In this document: positions 19,986-27,938 of the stretch, piece after piece
Layout: the number at the start of each line of letters is the position of its first letter
Numbering within the stretch: the stretch's first letter is position 1
Source: Huiozyma naganishii CBS 8797
Lineage: Eukaryota > Ascomycota > Saccharomycetes > Saccharomycetales > Saccharomycetaceae
Reading direction: 5' to 3'
Length of the DNA: 64,000 nucleotides
NCBI RefSeq assembly: GCF_000348985.1
Contig: NC_035922.1
Span: forward strand, 695,604-759,603
Program-made: the position numbers and the translations under genes
Notes under the pieces: generated by a model
The model's database searches: none
The model's input: only the letters and a program-made list of their open reading frames with translations
Told to the model about the DNA's origin: nothing

Positions 19986-21782
19986 ATGAGTATTACCATA
20001 GGTGCAGCCATATACATCGCTTTGAAGCCAATCCTGAAGATTTATGCAATTATCTTCGTGGGGTTTCTGTTGGCGAAGTATGACATTGTAAATATGGAGA
20101 CCGCCAAGGGAATATCCAACATGGTCGTTAACGCGATTCTGCCGTGCTTGACGTTTAACAAGATCGTCACGAACATATCGTGGCATGATATCAAGGAGAT
20201 TGGGGTGATCATTCTTTCCGCTGTTCTGCTTTTTTCTGTAGGGATGGCGTGTTCGGTCGTCACGAAGCTGACCACCCCTGTGCCCAAGAACTGGTTCTGG
20301 GGCCTGATATTCAGTGGGATTTTCCCAAACATTTCAGACTTGCCCATCGCATACCTGCAAAGTATGGGGAACGGCGCTATATTCTCGCAGGAGGAGGCGG
20401 ACAAAGGTGTTGCTTATACATGCATATTTCTGTTCACGCAGAGCTTTTTCATGATGAACTTTGGGATGTGGAGGATAGTGGGGCTCGATTTCAAAGATGT
20501 GGCGCCCCCGAAGGAAAAAGACTCAGAGCAACACAGTGACCTGGAGATGGGTGATACGAAGAGTTCCGATGGAACAGACGCTCAAGATAATACTCGTACC
20601 GTAAAGCCCAATCTTGAAGCGATGAACAAGAAATATAGGCATTCTGTAGACTCGGGGAATGAAGTGAGCAGCATAGACAGTGAGGTCATGAGTTACAACA
20701 GCATTGGAAATGTCAGCGCATTCCCCGTTCAGTATTCGGATTCAATCGCGGGCAATCGCGGGCAAGCGCTAAGATCCAGAACTACTGATAGCACGAGCGA
20801 AGCTGGACCAGCTCTCTTCATGGTAAACTCCAGTCCCGGGGTCCTCCAAACGGAGAGCGGCGGTGATTCCGCTCCCGTGGACAAACCATTCTCCGTTCCA
20901 CGGTCGAGGGGGGGCTTGAGACACAGACACGCACCTTCTGTCAACGACATGATTGGGGCTTACAGTGTTGCACACAAGATCAGAACTGGGGAGCTGGATT
21001 TGAGTCGTCCATTGACTCTGACGGAGGATATCGGTGCAAGCAACACCGCGATTGGGGAGGTGTCCATCAGTGAGACAAGTTCGGATTCGGATACAGGGGA
21101 CCAGTATAGACACAACATCACGAGGACGTCGACCGCGGTTACGACCACAGCGTCGCACGGGCGGTTCCAGAGGTTCATTAGGAGGTACAAACTTGAGTGG
21201 CTGGTATACTTCATCATCAATTTCATTCGCCCTGCGTCGCTGGGTGCCCTGTTGGGTATCATATGCGCGTTGATCCCATGGGTGAAGGCGTGCTTTGTTA
21301 GCACCTATGTGCATGTTCATAAGGCGCCTGATGGGCAGCCCGTTCTGAATTTTCTGATAGACTTCACAGGCTACATTGGGAACGCGTGTGTTCCCCTCGG
21401 GTTACTGTTGCTCGGTGGCACGTTGGCGAGGTTGCAGGTCAGTTCTTTGCCCCCTGGGTTCATCCGGTCAGCATTGTTGATGACCGTTTTCAGACTGATG
21501 GTAATTCCCATCGTTGGTGTTGCGTGGGCTGACAAGCTGTACAATATCAACTGGCTGGACTCGCGCATCAGTAAGTTCGTTATGATCTTGACGTGGGCGA
21601 TGCCAAGCGCCACTGCACAGATCTACTTTACTGCATTCTACACCCCTATGAACGGGAAGCACACGCAAATGGACTGTCTTTCAGTGTTGTTCATCATCCA
21701 GTACAGTGTGCTCTTCATCACTCTTTCATTCGTCGTGACGTACGACTTTAAAGAGGTACTTAAATGTATGAGCCAAACCTAG
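19986..21782 (+). CDS. Auxin efflux carrier (PIN/AEC)-family membrane protein, YLR152C homologue
   Basis: A 598-residue integral membrane protein of the membrane-transport (Mem_trans) family shared by S. cerevisiae YLR152C, Ecm3 and YNL095C. About five hydrophobic segments lie in residues 5-160 and a second set in about 405-595. They are separated by a long hydrophilic, Ser/Asp-rich central loop (about 175-395), the usual AEC layout. N-terminal sequence such as MVVNAILPCLTFNKIV is typical of the family. The S. cerevisiae protein is uncharacterised; transport substrate and direction are unknown, and an ER location is only a guess from relatives. It follows ACS2 in tandem, as in S. cerevisiae, which supports assigning it to YLR152C rather than to ECM3. 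Confidence 0.9.
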   Translation: MSITIGAAIYIALKPILKIYAIIFVGFLLAKYDIVNMETAKGISNMVVNAILPCLTFNKIVTNISWHDIKEIGVIILSAVLLFSVGMACSVVTKLTTPVPKNWFWGLIFSGIFPNISDLPIAYLQSMGNGAIFSQEEADKGVAYTCIFLFTQSFFMMNFGMWRIVGLDFKDVAPPKEKDSEQHSDLEMGDTKSSDGTDAQDNTRTVKPNLEAMNKKYRHSVDSGNEVSSIDSEVMSYNSIGNVSAFPVQYSDSIAGNRGQALRSRTTDSTSEAGPALFMVNSSPGVLQTESGGDSAPVDKPFSVPRSRGGLRHRHAPSVNDMIGAYSVAHKIRTGELDLSRPLTLTEDIGASNTAIGEVSISETSSDSDTGDQYRHNITRTSTAVTTTASHGRFQRFIRRYKLEWLVYFIINFIRPASLGALLGIICALIPWVKACFVSTYVHVHKAPDGQPVLNFLIDFTGYIGNACVPLGLLLLGGTLARLQVSSLPPGFIRSALLMTVFRLMVIPIVGVAWADKLYNINWLDSRISKFVMILTWAMPSATAQIYFTAFYTPMNGKHTQMDCLSVLFIIQYSVLFITLSFVVTYDFKEVLKCMSQT

Positions 21783-22242
21783 TTATTTTCGCCCCGAGGT
21801 TATAAAGGTTGATATATAAGTGAGGATACATAGTAGGGTTCGTATTTGATTATATTCTGTTGCTGCTATGTAATTTCATTTGTTTCTCTTACTTCTTCTA
21901 ATCGAATACATATAAATTTAAGTATTTATTACCAATATAAAGTTAATACATATAGAATAGTGCAGTCTCTCGTCTTCCTCTTCTGATGCCTCTTTACGTA
22001 GTAAAAGAAAGTAGAATAGAGAGACGCTAAGAGAGAGAGAACAGTTGTTTAATTTTTTTTAGGGGGGGGTAAGGTGAAAGCATACACATACACGCACACG
22101 CACAGAGATAATGACAGAACAAGGGGCAGTAATTCCACCGATGAAGATAAATCTTTAAGATTGTATTACGACTCATCTACCGGTCGGCTTCCTCCCTTAC
22201 CTTTTTTCCGTCTGCGCTCCATTGCGTTCGGTTCCCGGAGAC
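21783..22242. other. Convergent 3' region between the PIN carrier and STM1
   Basis: A/T-rich terminator sequence with several TATATA and TATAAA elements (21811-21960), an oligo-T run followed by eight G's near 22054-22069 and a CA/CG-rich stretch at 22080-22105. No gene seen. Confidence 0.6.
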
Positions 22243-23067
22243 CTAAGCCAAAGTTGGAAGGTTCATGGTGTCGATGGAGTTGTCCTTCTCAACAGCGTTA
22301 CCGTTGCTGTTGGTCTTTGGCTTTCTTGGGGCCTTACCGCCACGACGGGAGTCGTTGTTTCTGTTGTTGTTGTTTCTGTTTCTGTTGTCGTTGTCGAAGT
22401 TTCTTCTTGGTCTCCCCTGGGAGTTGTTGTCCTTGAAGGAGACGTCAAAGTCCAAGAACTGCTTGGTCTTCAATTGCTTGGACTTGGTGGTCTTGACCTT
22501 GGTTGGAGCGACGAAAACCTCTTCCTCCTTGACGAACAACTTGGCGTTTTCCAATGGCTCGACCTTCTTGGCCTCAACGTGCTTGTCAAGAGCAGAAGCG
22601 TCCTGGGTCTTCAAGTAGTCCTCCAAAGAAATGTTCTTGATGGCAGACTTCTTCTCCTCAGAGTCAGCCTCGATCTCAGCCTCGGCGTCAGCTTCAGCAG
22701 CCTGTTCAGATGCCAATTCCTTCTTGTCATCACCCCAGCCTTGTCTGACTCTCTTCCCGGTGTCAGCCTTCCCGGTTCTGGAGTGACGGTCGGTCTGCTT
22801 TCTCGAGTTGTCTCTCCTGGCAGCACCAGAGCTTGGGACGTCCTGGGATCTGTTGTTCTGTCTCCCAGCGGTCTTGTCTTTCAACGCACCTTCGTTACCA
22901 GTTGGGCCCTTTCTGTTCTTGTTGGCTCTGGCAGGGTTGGCGGATGGTGGAGGAACATCGGCCTTCTTCGAAGAGGTGTTCTTCTTGGTGATTTCCTTTG
23001 GAGGAACCACGACAGCAGCGCTGGGGTCCTCGATATCGTTACCTAGAAGATCGAATGGGTTGGACAT
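22243..23067 (-). CDS. STM1: Ribosome-associated preservation factor Stm1
   Basis: Stm1 (SERBP1 family) clamps 80S ribosomes in the mRNA channel during nutrient limitation and helps them restart; it also binds G-quadruplex DNA. The 274-residue protein is almost wholly hydrophilic and low-complexity. It opens with MSNPFDLLGND, the conserved N-terminus, has basic Lys/Arg tracts through residues 20-100, an acidic Ala/Glu stretch at about 105-135, and ends in an Asn/Arg/Gly-rich RNA-binding tail. The ATG is at 23067. The neighbour order ACS2-YLR152C-STM1 equals S. cerevisiae YLR153C-YLR150W except that PCD1 (YLR151C) is missing here. Codon bias suggests strong expression. Confidence 0.95.
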   Translation of the reverse strand: MSNPFDLLGNDIEDPSAAVVVPPKEITKKNTSSKKADVPPPSANPARANKNRKGPTGNEGALKDKTAGRQNNRSQDVPSSGAARRDNSRKQTDRHSRTGKADTGKRVRQGWGDDKKELASEQAAEADAEAEIEADSEEKKSAIKNISLEDYLKTQDASALDKHVEAKKVEPLENAKLFVKEEEVFVAPTKVKTTKSKQLKTKQFLDFDVSFKDNNSQGRPRRNFDNDNRNRNNNNRNNDSRRGGKAPRKPKTNSNGNAVEKDNSIDTMNLPTLA

Positions 23068-23364
23068 TGTATGTGAAGGGCTTGTATATTTGATCTCTGG
23101 TCAGTAAGTCAAAATGTGTACAAATAAAACAGAAGACACAAATACAAGGAGGAGAAGCGGGGTGAAAGAACGCAAACACCAATAGCCAACAACTGATACT
23201 ATCGTGAACAAAGTAACTCAAGGAGAGGGAGAAACGAGAGTTTTAAAAAATACCGTCCAACAGCGAAAGGAAAAAAAAAGAGAGAAAAACTCTTGAAGGA
23301 CGTAGGGAGAGAGACAAAAGGTCCAGGCAGGAAGCCGCACTTCTAGGCAGAAACATCCAGGCGG

Positions 23365-23387
23365 GTTCCAGCCGGGAGAGCTGGAAC
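23365..23387. repeat. 8-bp inverted repeat upstream of STM1
   Basis: GTTCCAGC (23365-23372) and GCTGGAAC (23380-23387) separated by seven bases. About 300 bases upstream of the STM1 start; could be a protein site or an RNA hairpin in a long leader. Confidence 0.75.
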
Positions 23388-23720
23388 GGAACAGGCAGAC
23401 AACCGGGGCCGACGGAGGGACGGGATGCCCCCTGAAGGATAGAACCCCCTCCTCCCACAACACACAGTACAAATTTTTTCACTTTCGGCTTCAAAAACGG
23501 ATTTTTCTTTGCGTTGGTGAAACTGGTGGCACACCTGTCGTTCCAACAATTTCACACTCTCAAAAAAAGCAAATGTGCACAGCCGCACAATATCCGGCTT
23601 GTGTGCTTCCCAAAGGGGAAATATTAGATTCCGCTTGAAATTAGAAATGAAAGGCAGCGCATTTTCCTCTTTCGGTAATACTTTGTCCTAGAACAAGCCA
23701 AAAAGGAAGGAATCTCCCTG

Positions 23721-23768
23721 CCTTCCCCTTCGCCTTCGAATTTCGTGCAGAAACGGCGAAGGGGAAGG
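23721..23768. repeat. 14-bp perfect inverted repeat in the STM1/STB3 intergenic region
   Basis: CCTTCCCCTTCGCC (23721-23734) and GGCGAAGGGGAAGG (23755-23768) are exact reverse complements around a 20-base loop. This is the strongest hairpin in any host intergenic region I examined. It has no target duplication that would mark it as a mobile-element end. Confidence 0.85.
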
Positions 23769-24082
23769 TGAAATCAGATCCTGCTGCAAATACCTCTTCT
23801 TGACAATGGCATTGGTGAAGAGAGATTGAAGAAAGGTTGAAGAAGAGAGGGTTTGAGGGGAGCACAGTGGGAGGATTTTACTTTTGTGTAGTTTAAACGC
23901 GTGTTAAGCAGGTTGCAGTAAGTGAAGTAAAAAGAACAAGGTGGGAAAGAAAATAAGAAGATTAGTGTCTTGCAGATCCACAAAAGGTGAAAAGTGGTTT
24001 TGCTGGCTGTTCATTTATTTATTTTTTGCGGTTTGTAACCAGATCAGAGTAAGAAGTAGGCCAGGGGTGCAACGTTGTAGTG

Positions 24083-25000
24083 ATGGAACAGCGGAAGATC
24101 CCGGCATCCTGTCCGCTGGCGATGGAGGCAGCAAGTAAAGTGACTCCGCAGAAGCTGGCAGAGCTGCTCACGTTGAAGGGACCCATGGCGATCAGGTACA
24201 TCAACAAAGAACTGTGCGGGGAGATTCTCGGGTTTCAAAGTTTGTCGACGTCGAAACAGAGAAGACTCATCATACATGCGCTGGAGACCGGGTTGTGTGC
24301 TGAGGGGCTCGTGTTTGAGAAGATCGGATGGGGTCAGTGGACAGTTCGGAAAGTATGTGTAACATCGGAGGAAGGGTTTGACCCACCACAAGAACAAGTC
24401 ACGACGGATACTGTAGTTGAGTGTGCGGACAATGAGGGGAGGAGGAAGAGGTGTTCTATCACGGTGGCTTTGCATGAACCTATATGGAGGAGACGCAAGA
24501 TTTTGATGAACAAATCGTGTAACACGGCGGCCACTCAGAAGCCTAACAAGATTCAAAAGGACGATATATCCACACAGAAACACAGTACGCAGTTTGGTGT
24601 TATCGGGAGCAAAATTGCAAAGGACGTAGAAAACAGCATAAGGGAGGTCTCTTCAAGAAGATCATCATTTGGAGCCCAGAGCTCTGAGCTGAGGTCAACG
24701 CTGCTCAATGGAACCCAGCAGAGTGACTGTTCATCTTGTTCTAAAGAAACGCGGGGAAGTACAGGCAGAAGAGTATCATACCAGGGTGAAGATATACTTC
24801 TCCAAAGTCCTACTGGAAGTTCTGATGTATTTTCCTCTCAAGGAAGGAGCCCCGCAATAACACCGGACGAATCGTCATCCCCGAGATACAATCCTTGTGT
24901 TGCTCTGACTTCAGAACACGTCTCAAAACTGACGTTGGATTCGGACGACAACAACAGTGTCGCATATTTATTGGCAAATTTGAAGTCATTGGCACATTGA
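24083..25000 (+). CDS. STB3: RRPE-binding repressor Stb3
   Basis: Stb3 binds the ribosomal RNA processing element AAAAATTTT and, with Sin3-Rpd3, represses ribosome-biogenesis genes on glucose loss. Residues about 15-110 contain the conserved Stb3 domain: ASKVTPQKLAELL, GPMAIRYINKELC and LSTSKQRRLIIHALE..VFEKIGWGQWTVRKV-type blocks. The remainder is Ser-rich and disordered, without recognisable motifs. At 305 residues it is clearly shorter than S. cerevisiae Stb3 (about 510), with the loss in the disordered C-terminal part. The ATG at 24083 is preceded only by an in-frame GTG. Position next to CDC37 matches YDR169C. Confidence 0.85.
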   Translation: MEQRKIPASCPLAMEAASKVTPQKLAELLTLKGPMAIRYINKELCGEILGFQSLSTSKQRRLIIHALETGLCAEGLVFEKIGWGQWTVRKVCVTSEEGFDPPQEQVTTDTVVECADNEGRRKRCSITVALHEPIWRRRKILMNKSCNTAATQKPNKIQKDDISTQKHSTQFGVIGSKIAKDVENSIREVSSRRSSFGAQSSELRSTLLNGTQQSDCSSCSKETRGSTGRRVSYQGEDILLQSPTGSSDVFSSQGRSPAITPDESSSPRYNPCVALTSEHVSKLTLDSDDNNSVAYLLANLKSLAH

Positions 25001-25209
25001 GGATGCATGTATTGCTACGTATTTTGATTGCACGTATGTACTCTATGGGAATAGAGAGAAGTATCTTCAAAGGCATAAGTAGCAGCCTCGTAGTACTGCG
25101 TTTGTTCAGTTTTACATATTTGTTTACAAAACACTTTAGTTCCAAATCAATCCAATGCAACAAAAAATATAAAAATATATTGATATAATATATTACGCTA
25201 GGTTGAGTA

Positions 25210-26709
25210 TTAATCAACTACATCAGTAGTAACAACATCACCGGTTTCTTCCGCTTCCAACCCCTCTGGCTCCTTAACATCACCCTGGTACTGTTGCTTA
25301 ATTTGGTTGAAATCCTCCTCGTTTTCCAAAAGTGCCTTGACACCAATAACACCCGCTTCGTCAAATAGCTCCAGAATATCTTCAGCCTCCTTTATAGGGA
25401 TGCTTTCAAACACTTTATTAACCGTGTCCAAGTCCTTGGTTTTCACAGCCTCCTGCATATCCTTTGGTAGCTTATTAAACGCCTCGCATCTTCCAACCTC
25501 GACGGGGTCCTTCGATGTGAAATCGGGTAAAGTAACCTCCAGCTCCGTGGAGTCATCCAACGACTTCAATTGTATTGTCTCCACACCTTCTCCTTCCTGG
25601 CTACTTTCCTTTTGAAGCACTTTTACCCTCTGCTTGACGTGCTCATATTTGGCCCGTACAGACTCTAAGAACGATTCTCTACCGCGGACGTTGTTCGGGT
25701 TAAAGATAACCTTTGAAAAAAACACGTTGATGACCTCCTCCATTTGCTTTAGATTCAAAAATGGGATTTTCTTCAAGTCGTACACTTCCCTCACATAGCC
25801 AAGAAGTTCAGACTGATGTATCACTTGATAGGTCATTGGCGACCCGTCTTTCTCCATCTCGAATTCGAAGGCCTTCATCATTAATGCATCCTTCTGCTGC
25901 TCGGACAAGATCTGCATGTGGCCCAGAAGGTATCTTTGCGATTCTCTGTAATCTTTGAAGGGGATCAACCCAAACTTCTCAGTCTCGGCGGCCAACCTAG
26001 TAACATCGTCCCCAAAATCAATAAAAGACATGGGTGTATTTTCCGCAATGGTGGTCAGCTCAGCAGTGGTAGTATCCTCGTTGACCACTTCTAGTTTCTC
26101 CAATGCTTTGTTGACCACGCGGGACTCCTCCTCTTCTTTCTTAATATTGATAAACCCACTATCAAATCCGGTATGGATATCATCTGAAGATATGTGAGCA
26201 TTCTTCTCCTTATATAGCTGATCTAACTTGACGTGCGCCTCCTTGGACACCGATTCGATCTTCTCTCTATGTTTCAAGAGATGCTGCTTGATCACTTCAC
26301 CGTCATTAGGGTCTTCCTTATCCGAGACCGCATCCCTCTTCAATTGCTCAAAGAGATCCTCCACCATTTCATTATAGGTACCGATGTTGGGATCAACATT
26401 ATCCCCAGTACATTTCTCTGTCTTGTCGAAATTGGCATTCAAGTACTTTGTCACCTCCCCCAGATCCGCAAATTTTGCCACGGGCAACCCGTCACTGGAC
26501 AACAATTTATCCACCCTTTTATTCAAATGGGTGTACATCGTCAATTGGACCTCTAAATTCTTGATATCCGCGTTTCTTTTCTCCCTTTCTTCGTGGATAC
26601 TTTGCTGTTTCCACTTGATGAAGGACCGCTTATCGACGTTTGGGTGGACCTCAACATCCGAATCATCGGACAATTCAATCTTATCCCATTTGGAGTAATC
26701 AACCACCAT
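25210..26709 (-). CDS. CDC37: Hsp90 co-chaperone Cdc37
   Basis: Cdc37 recruits protein kinases to Hsp90. The 499-residue protein starts MVVDYSKWDKIELSDDSD; the N-terminal block is nearly invariant and carries the CK2 phosphorylation sites S14 and S17 of yeast Cdc37. A long coiled coil and charged region follow (20-230). The Hsp90-binding central domain lies at about 235-400, with a C-terminal helical domain and an acidic, degenerate tail. It convergently faces STB3, with 209 bases between stops. TAF10 lies upstream on the same strand. Order matches YDR168W. Confidence 0.96.
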   Translation of the reverse strand: MVVDYSKWDKIELSDDSDVEVHPNVDKRSFIKWKQQSIHEEREKRNADIKNLEVQLTMYTHLNKRVDKLLSSDGLPVAKFADLGEVTKYLNANFDKTEKCTGDNVDPNIGTYNEMVEDLFEQLKRDAVSDKEDPNDGEVIKQHLLKHREKIESVSKEAHVKLDQLYKEKNAHISSDDIHTGFDSGFINIKKEEEESRVVNKALEKLEVVNEDTTTAELTTIAENTPMSFIDFGDDVTRLAAETEKFGLIPFKDYRESQRYLLGHMQILSEQQKDALMMKAFEFEMEKDGSPMTYQVIHQSELLGYVREVYDLKKIPFLNLKQMEEVINVFFSKVIFNPNNVRGRESFLESVRAKYEHVKQRVKVLQKESSQEGEGVETIQLKSLDDSTELEVTLPDFTSKDPVEVGRCEAFNKLPKDMQEAVKTKDLDTVNKVFESIPIKEAEDILELFDEAGVIGVKALLENEEDFNQIKQQYQGDVKEPEGLEAEETGDVVTTDVVD

Positions 26710-26973
26710 TGTACCAGTCTATGTATATCACCGATGCAGCTCGCTGTAATAGCCTTGCCACTTTTTAAGAGTTTCTTCCCTGTGTAATGAAGAAGGAAAA
26801 ATGAAATTAATCCTACTTTTAAGAGTTTTTAAAGTAAAATGTATGGCAGGGATTCAAAGCGTTAGAGGTTGGTTTACATAACGTAGATATCTATATGGTT
26901 AATATGGGGCGGTGTGATACAGTGTGTGGATAGTGGGGTATAATTTTGTACATGCAGAGGCAAGTATGCTACT

Positions 26974-27558
26974 TTAGCGGTAGAAATCAGGCCTTCCTAT
27001 GTTCAACCCATATTCCTCTACGGCGCTGCTCAGATCGTTAACTGTGAGGACTACTTTACTGGCTGTCACCTTTTCGTTTTGCTGCTGCTGCTGCTGCGTT
27101 ATCTGCTGCTGCCCGGGTTGTTGCTGCCCCAACATTAGTTGACGAGCTCTCGCTTGCCCATTGTTTGCATTGTTAACTGCAATCGTGGACCTTATCCTTG
27201 AATATTCATATGCGTCGTTGGCGATATCGCTGACAAACTTCTGCGTAGCTAGTGCCAGTAATCTCTTGATCTTCACGTCCATGGAATCAAACCCGTTTTT
27301 CCGCAGGTAGTAGTCTATCACTGCATCTGGTATGATAGGCGGATTGTCCTCCATCATATCCAATATCTCTTGCAGCGTTTTATCTTTCCTCGTGAACTCT
27401 GGAATCTCAAACAGCTTCCCGCGCCCGTCATCAATAACTTTCTCTTTCACAGCAGCCCCATCTTCTCCAGGGGGCAGAATGGGCGCATCCTCAACATCGT
27501 TAAACTCATCTAGCTCCTCATCCTCAATGGGCAGGTCATCCATAGTAATATCGTCCAT
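26974..27558 (-). CDS. TAF10: TFIID/SAGA subunit Taf10
   Basis: Taf10 is a histone-fold subunit shared by TFIID and SAGA. From the ATG at 27558 the protein has 194 residues (S. cerevisiae 206). An acidic N-terminus ([13 protein letters not shown]) precedes the TAF10 histone fold (about 60-190), with [16 protein letters not shown] and [16 protein letters not shown]. The fold is split by a Gln-rich insert at about 140-165 (GQQQ and QQQQQQ). The frame is open upstream to 27597 but only from a TTG, so the ATG at 27558, which fits the family N-terminus, is used. Confidence 0.95.
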   Translation of the reverse strand: MDDITMDDLPIEDEELDEFNDVEDAPILPPGEDGAAVKEKVIDDGRGKLFEIPEFTRKDKTLQEILDMMEDNPPIIPDAVIDYYLRKNGFDSMDVKIKRLLALATQKFVSDIANDAYEYSRIRSTIAVNNANNGQARARQLMLGQQQPGQQQITQQQQQQNEKVTASKVVLTVNDLSSAVEEYGLNIGRPDFYR

Positions 27559-27938
27559 CGCTACTCTTCTGTACTTTCCAAAACAGTCAATAAACAACCA
27601 GACTCTACCTACAAAAAACGTACTACTAAGATAGCCCCGAAATGAATGCTGTCCCGTTGTTTTGAACCAGTCGCCTCTTAATGCATAGGATACGTTACTT
27701 TCCCAGAATGAGGTACAAAAAAAATATTAAGTGAGCATTAAAATTTCAGGACCTAACGCACTTTGGCATTGTTTTGCAGCCCTAATATATGGTACTTGCG
27801 GTGAGACAAGTGCACAGAAATTGACTATCCGTATCGTATACAAGGGAACTATACACAGTGTGATAGTACTAGGTGCTTTGACTGCAGGTATCAGCTTGTC
27901 TAGAAAAGATTACTGCCGTTTAATTGCCGGGTTTAACA
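27559..27938. other. Divergent TAF10/SEC5 promoter
   Basis: 380 bases between the two ATGs, with an AGCCCTAA Tbf1-type site at 27778-27785 followed by TATATGG. Nothing else recognised. Confidence 0.6.
27778..27785 (+). promoter_or_regulatory. Tbf1-type site in the TAF10/SEC5 promoter
   Basis: AGCCCTAA, matching ARCCCTAA, 155 bases before the SEC5 ATG. Motif evidence only. Confidence 0.45.

Larger units (their letters stand above)
23068..24082. other. Divergent STM1/STB3 intergenic region
   Basis: About 1 kb, purine-rich on the + strand at 23216-23330. It holds two perfect inverted repeats described separately (23365-23387 and 23721-23768). PCD1 and YLR149C, which flank STM1 in S. cerevisiae, are absent. 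Short frames are not protein-like. Confidence 0.65.

Noticed and set aside
22222..23046. 274-codon + strand frame over STM1
   Set aside because: Antisense shadow; the - strand frame is clearly Stm1.
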